Shown here: positions 63,085-64,000 of the stretch, one piece after another | How the letters are laid out: every line of letters starts with the position of its first letter | How positions within the stretch are numbered: the first letter of the stretch is position 1 | Assembly (NCBI RefSeq): GCF_003208655.1 | Contig: NZ_QKLU01000004.1 | Coordinates: forward strand, 62,001-126,000 | Length of the DNA stretch: 64,000 nt | Reading direction: 5' to 3' | From: Pedobacter nutrimenti | Lineage (GTDB): Bacteria > Bacteroidota > Bacteroidia > Sphingobacteriales > Sphingobacteriaceae | The notes under the pieces: model-generated | Seen by the model: only the letters and a program-made list of their open reading frames with translations | What the model was told of the DNA's origin: nothing | The model's database searches: none | Made by a program: the position numbers and the translations under genes

Positions 63085-64000
63085 TTACGGATTAAAAGTA
63101 TAAGCTACATAATAAATTGCCCCGGCCGCAGGGTTACCATAGGAAGTAAAGTTATACTTGTTCAGGACATTTGAGCCTCCTATTTTAATCATAGAATTTA
63201 CAGAAGGGATTTTCAAGTTAACCTGGGCATCCATAGTCCCAAATGCCGGTACTTCTCCAGAAGCAAAGGATGAATTCCAGAAAAATTTACCCTGCCAGCG
63301 GTAATTCACATTAAAACCCACATTTTTAAACAATTCTTTTTTACCTAAACCTAGGTTGTAACGGATTTTTGGGGTATTAAAGTCATTGATGTAATCTGCC
63401 GGAATGTCTCCGATATTATTATAGGAAATGTTACCGCTCAGGTTATAATCCCTCAGCAGGTAATCGATACCTAATGCTGCACCATAAGAGGTAACCTTAC
63501 CCGTCGCATTCACCGGGGCTCCGAACTTGGTAAAAGAACCATCATTAGGATTCTGCTGGTAAACGTCTACAGCGGTAATAAAGTCCTTGTAAATATTATA
63601 GTACCCATAGGCGTCGATCAGGAATTTTGGTCCAAGCAAACCTTTGTAACCCAGCTCAAAAGCCTGTACGCTTTCAGGGCGTACCCCTCTGGAATCAAAA
63701 GTATATTTTTGCAATAAAGCCGGGTTTGGCGTTCCCGCTGCTGCTGAAGCCAGAAAAGCACGGTAACTGACGTCCGTATAAGCCTGATTGGTGTACAAGC
63801 TATATTGATCCAGTAATTTCGGGATCCCCCCGATCAGGCGTTGTGAACCACCACCCACAGATAAATCGATGTACTGGTTTTGAGTAGTTGGGTTCCTGTA
63901 CCCGGTCTGGTAGGAAACCCGGATGTTGTTGTCACGCGCCACGGTAAGTACACCGGTTATCCTTGGTGTAAAACGACCGTCAAAATTGGTGCTTTTGTCA
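63085..64000 (-). CDS. TonB-dependent receptor, C-terminal part, 5' end beyond window edge
   Basis: The reading frame continues to the right edge without a start, giving at least 304 residues; an internal GTG at 63942 is not a real start. The segment is an outer-membrane barrel: FTPRITGVLTVARDNNIR, ELGYKGLLGPKFLIDAYGYY, repeated aromatic strands and a C-terminal VAYTFNP. It matches the end of a TonB-dependent receptor that imports siderophores, vitamins or glycans. A substrate cannot be inferred, and the plug and TonB box are outside the window. Confidence 0.85.
   Translation of the reverse strand, partial: DKSTNFDGRFTPRITGVLTVARDNNIRVSYQTGYRNPTTQNQYIDLSVGGGSQRLIGGIPKLLDQYSLYTNQAYTDVSYRAFLASAAAGTPNPALLQKYTFDSRGVRPESVQAFELGYKGLLGPKFLIDAYGYYNIYKDFITAVDVYQQNPNDGSFTKFGAPVNATGKVTSYGAALGIDYLLRDYNLSGNISYNNIGDIPADYINDFNTPKIRYNLGLGKKELFKNVGFNVNYRWQGKFFWNSSFASGEVPAFGTMDAQVNLKIPSVNSMIKIGGSNVLNKYNFTSYGNPAAGAIYYVAYTFNP

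Noticed and set aside
63940..63942. GTG as the start of the TonB-dependent receptor
   Set aside because: The frame stays open and barrel-like to the window edge, so the gene simply begins outside.

Overview
The window looks like chromosomal DNA from a member of the Bacteroidota, most likely Sphingobacteriaceae and Pedobacter-like. The evidence is the set of gliding-type genes (gldA, gldC, gldF, gldG), a DUF3810 zinc protein, a TonB-dependent receptor, DUF4397 and DUF6799 proteins, and promoters with the Bacteroidota -7 box TAnnTTTG instead of sigma70 boxes. It is moderately AT-rich. I see no rRNA, tRNA, CRISPR array, insertion sequence or prophage. The genus is an inference; no marker gene settles it.

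Layout. 1-2.1 kb: cytochrome c maturation genes (ccmC cut by the left edge, ccmB) with an unknown cysteine-containing secreted protein between them. 2.2-11.8 kb: housekeeping genes (ogt, gldC, rhlE, pyrC, hscA, a P1-nuclease/phospholipase C-like protein, DedA). 11.9-17.7 kb: a minus-strand row gldA - outer-membrane protein - gldF - gldG - dnaN - DUF4397 lipoprotein. 17.8-20.8 kb: glyS, a CAP protein, GtrA. 21-28.6 kb: aromatic amino acid catabolism, with a large biopterin-type hydroxylase coupled to a short-chain dehydrogenase, then fumarylacetoacetase coupled to a flavin-reductase-family protein, divergent from hmgA-hppD. Tyrosine aminotransferase and maleylacetoacetate isomerase are not in the window. 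28.8-37.5 kb: a YihY membrane protein, an orphan 7TM histidine kinase, a TPR protein, riboflavin synthase, biotin carboxylase and a threonine aldolase-type enzyme.

38.2-42.8 kb is a sugar-phosphate block: a BadF-type sugar kinase, a Nudix-fold regulator with a degenerate Nudix box, and an operon pfkA - second BadF-type protein - gapA. 42.9-45.4 kb: two coupled ankyrin-repeat genes. 45.5-48.4 kb: a methyltransferase divergent from a LysR regulator with two palindromes between them, then map and a GreA/Rnk-type factor. 48.9-57.9 kb: envelope and signalling genes (thioredoxin-like protein, Met/His-rich secreted protein, LytS/LytTR pair, complete RND efflux operon). 58.1-62.6 kb: alpha-glucan enzymes (GH31 and glgB). 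The right edge cuts a TonB-dependent receptor.

The most interesting signals are mainly in non-coding DNA. (i) A leader with a 36-codon ORF ending in aromatic residues, followed by a terminator-like hairpin, precedes hmgA-hppD. (ii) A palindrome lies in the pfkA promoter beside the Nudix-type regulator. (iii) A BadF paralogue with a degraded phosphate-binding loop sits between pfkA and gapA. (iv) Twin palindromes lie between the methyltransferase and the LysR gene. (v) A branched, roughly 97-nt palindromic element follows the efflux operon. (vi) Several -7 boxes lie only 4-7 nt before start codons, which suggests leaderless mRNAs.
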